Made by a program: the position numbers and the translations under genes
NCBI GenBank assembly: GCA_019686145.1
Contig: JADGHK010000158.1
Coordinates: forward strand, 1-6,295
Direction of reading: 5' to 3'
Origin: Bryobacteraceae bacterium
Lineage (GTDB): Bacteria; Acidobacteriota; Terriglobia; Bryobacterales; Bryobacteraceae
Length of the DNA: 6,295 nt
Shown: positions 6,070 through 6,295 of the stretch, piece after piece
Position numbering within the stretch: the stretch's first letter is position 1
How the letters are laid out: each line of letters starts with the position of its first letter
The notes under the pieces: model-generated
What the model was told of the DNA's origin: nothing
The model's database searches: none
The model's input: the letters and a program-made list of their open reading frames with translations, nothing else

Positions 6070-6195
6070 ATGGAAACAAACCAGACCCAAACCTCAGGCT
6101 GTGCTTGCGGCTGCGGCTGCGGGTGCCAGTGCACGCCAGTCTGCAACTGCACGGCTGATTCAAAGTGCTGCGAAGACTGCCAGTGCGACGGTTAA
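6070..6195 (+). CDS. Small metallothionein-like Cys-rich protein (41 aa)
   Basis: A 41-residue protein with 12 cysteines (29%), at residues 11, 13, 15, 17, 19, 21, 25, 27, 33, 34, 37 and 39. That gives six CxC-spaced cysteines, a second CxC pair, a CC pair and a final CxxCxC. There is no His, Phe, Tyr or Trp, and spacers are mostly Gly, Gln, Thr and Asp. This composition is typical of metallothioneins, which bind Cu(I), Zn or Cd in thiolate clusters in the cytoplasm. Binding here is inferred from composition only. The first ten residues (METNQTQTSG) are polar and there is no signal peptide. It is shorter than SmtA/BmtA (about 56 residues, with His ligands) and its Cys spacing differs, so it is not an obvious member of that family. 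AAAGGAG lies 12 bases before the ATG; TTG 6061 is an alternative in-frame start. Eleven of the 12 Cys codons are TGC. The stop overlaps that of the opposing gene. Confidence 0.8.
   Translation: METNQTQTSGCACGCGCGCQCTPVCNCTADSKCCEDCQCDG
6097..6132 (+). repeat. GGCTGC-type hexamer repeat encoding alternating Gly-Cys
   Basis: Within the Cys-rich gene, codons 10-21 alternate a small or polar codon with TGC/TGT, including consecutive GGCTGC hexamers. The near-perfect hexamer period suggests the CxC run arose, or can change length, by slippage while keeping the frame. Confidence 0.5.
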
Positions 6196-6295
6196 GCCAC
6201 GAGGGCGGAGAGCGAGAACCCTCCGCCCTCAACCAGCTTCTCAATAGTCACGACCGGTTTGTCGACTTTGTCGCGCGCAGAGTCAAGTCGCGTAC
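6192..6295 (-). CDS. C-terminal fragment of an unidentified protein
   Basis: One minus-strand frame is open from the right edge to the TAA at 6194-6192, giving 33 residues. The readable end is RLDSARDKVDKPVVTIEKL followed by VEGGGFSLSALVA. Its composition looks like a normal soluble protein, and about 70% of third positions are G or C. The other two minus-strand frames contain stops. The start and most of the gene lie outside the window and I do not recognise the family. The opposite plus-strand frame is also open but has no good start, so the call is moderate. The gene is convergent with the Cys-rich gene; the stop codons share a TTAA, so the coding regions overlap by three bases. Confidence 0.5.
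   Translation of the reverse strand, partial: TRLDSARDKVDKPVVTIEKLVEGGGFSLSALVA
6201..6230. repeat. Perfect 10-bp inverted repeat just downstream of the Cys-rich gene
   Basis: GAGGGCGGAG (6201-6210) and CTCCGCCCTC (6221-6230) form a perfect GC-rich 10-bp stem with a 10-base loop, starting five bases after the Cys-rich gene's stop. No T-run follows on the plus strand, so it is not a standard intrinsic terminator. It could still stabilise or help end the short transcript. It lies inside the last codons of the opposing partial gene, where it encodes the segment around EGGGFSLSALV. Confidence 0.6.

Overview
The window is GC-rich, densely coding bacterial DNA. It reads like a chromosomal segment from a soil-type Gram-negative bacterium, most likely an Acidobacteriota member (Bryobacterales/Solibacter-like). 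That placement is inference. It rests on the secreted TPR protein with a Pro/Gln-rich linker and carboxypeptidase-regulatory-like domain, the M1 peptidase variant with a GQGFPGLIYLS loop, the DUF948-like protein ending in DEEMFI, and the lipoprotein. I see no rRNA, tRNA, CRISPR array, insertion sequence, integrase or phage gene.

Layout. (1) Positions 1-2895, minus strand: a probable three-gene operon read right to left. It encodes a YtxH-family small membrane protein (2895-2581), a DUF948/YtxG-like membrane-anchored coiled-coil protein (2547-2047) and a secreted M1-family zinc metallopeptidase (2007 to beyond position 1, so its C-terminus is missing). Gaps are 33 and 39 bp, and both downstream genes have strong ribosome binding sites. 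(2) 2896-3075: a divergent intergenic region. (3) 3076-3897, plus: a classical short-chain dehydrogenase/reductase. (4) 3957-5228, minus: a secreted TPR protein, convergent with the SDR. (5) 5229-5375: a divergent promoter region. (6) 5376-5990, plus: a lipoprotein with a PepSY-like C-terminus. (7) 6070-6195, plus: a 41-residue metallothionein-like protein with 12 cysteines. (8) 6192-6295, minus: the C-terminal end of an unidentified gene. Its stop codon overlaps that of the metallothionein-like gene.

How the genes work together. Most products act at the envelope: the YtxH and DUF948-like membrane proteins, the exported peptidase, the exported TPR protein and the lipoprotein. Only the first three look like a transcription unit. 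The SDR is probably an unrelated cytoplasmic NADP-dependent enzyme. The most noteworthy item is the tiny Cys-rich gene at 6070-6195. It has a good Shine-Dalgarno sequence, a dense CxC pattern, and no histidine or aromatic residues, which is the signature of a metal-thiolate protein. It does not resemble the SmtA/BmtA bacterial metallothioneins or MymT as I remember them. I found no evidence of a defence system or mobile element.
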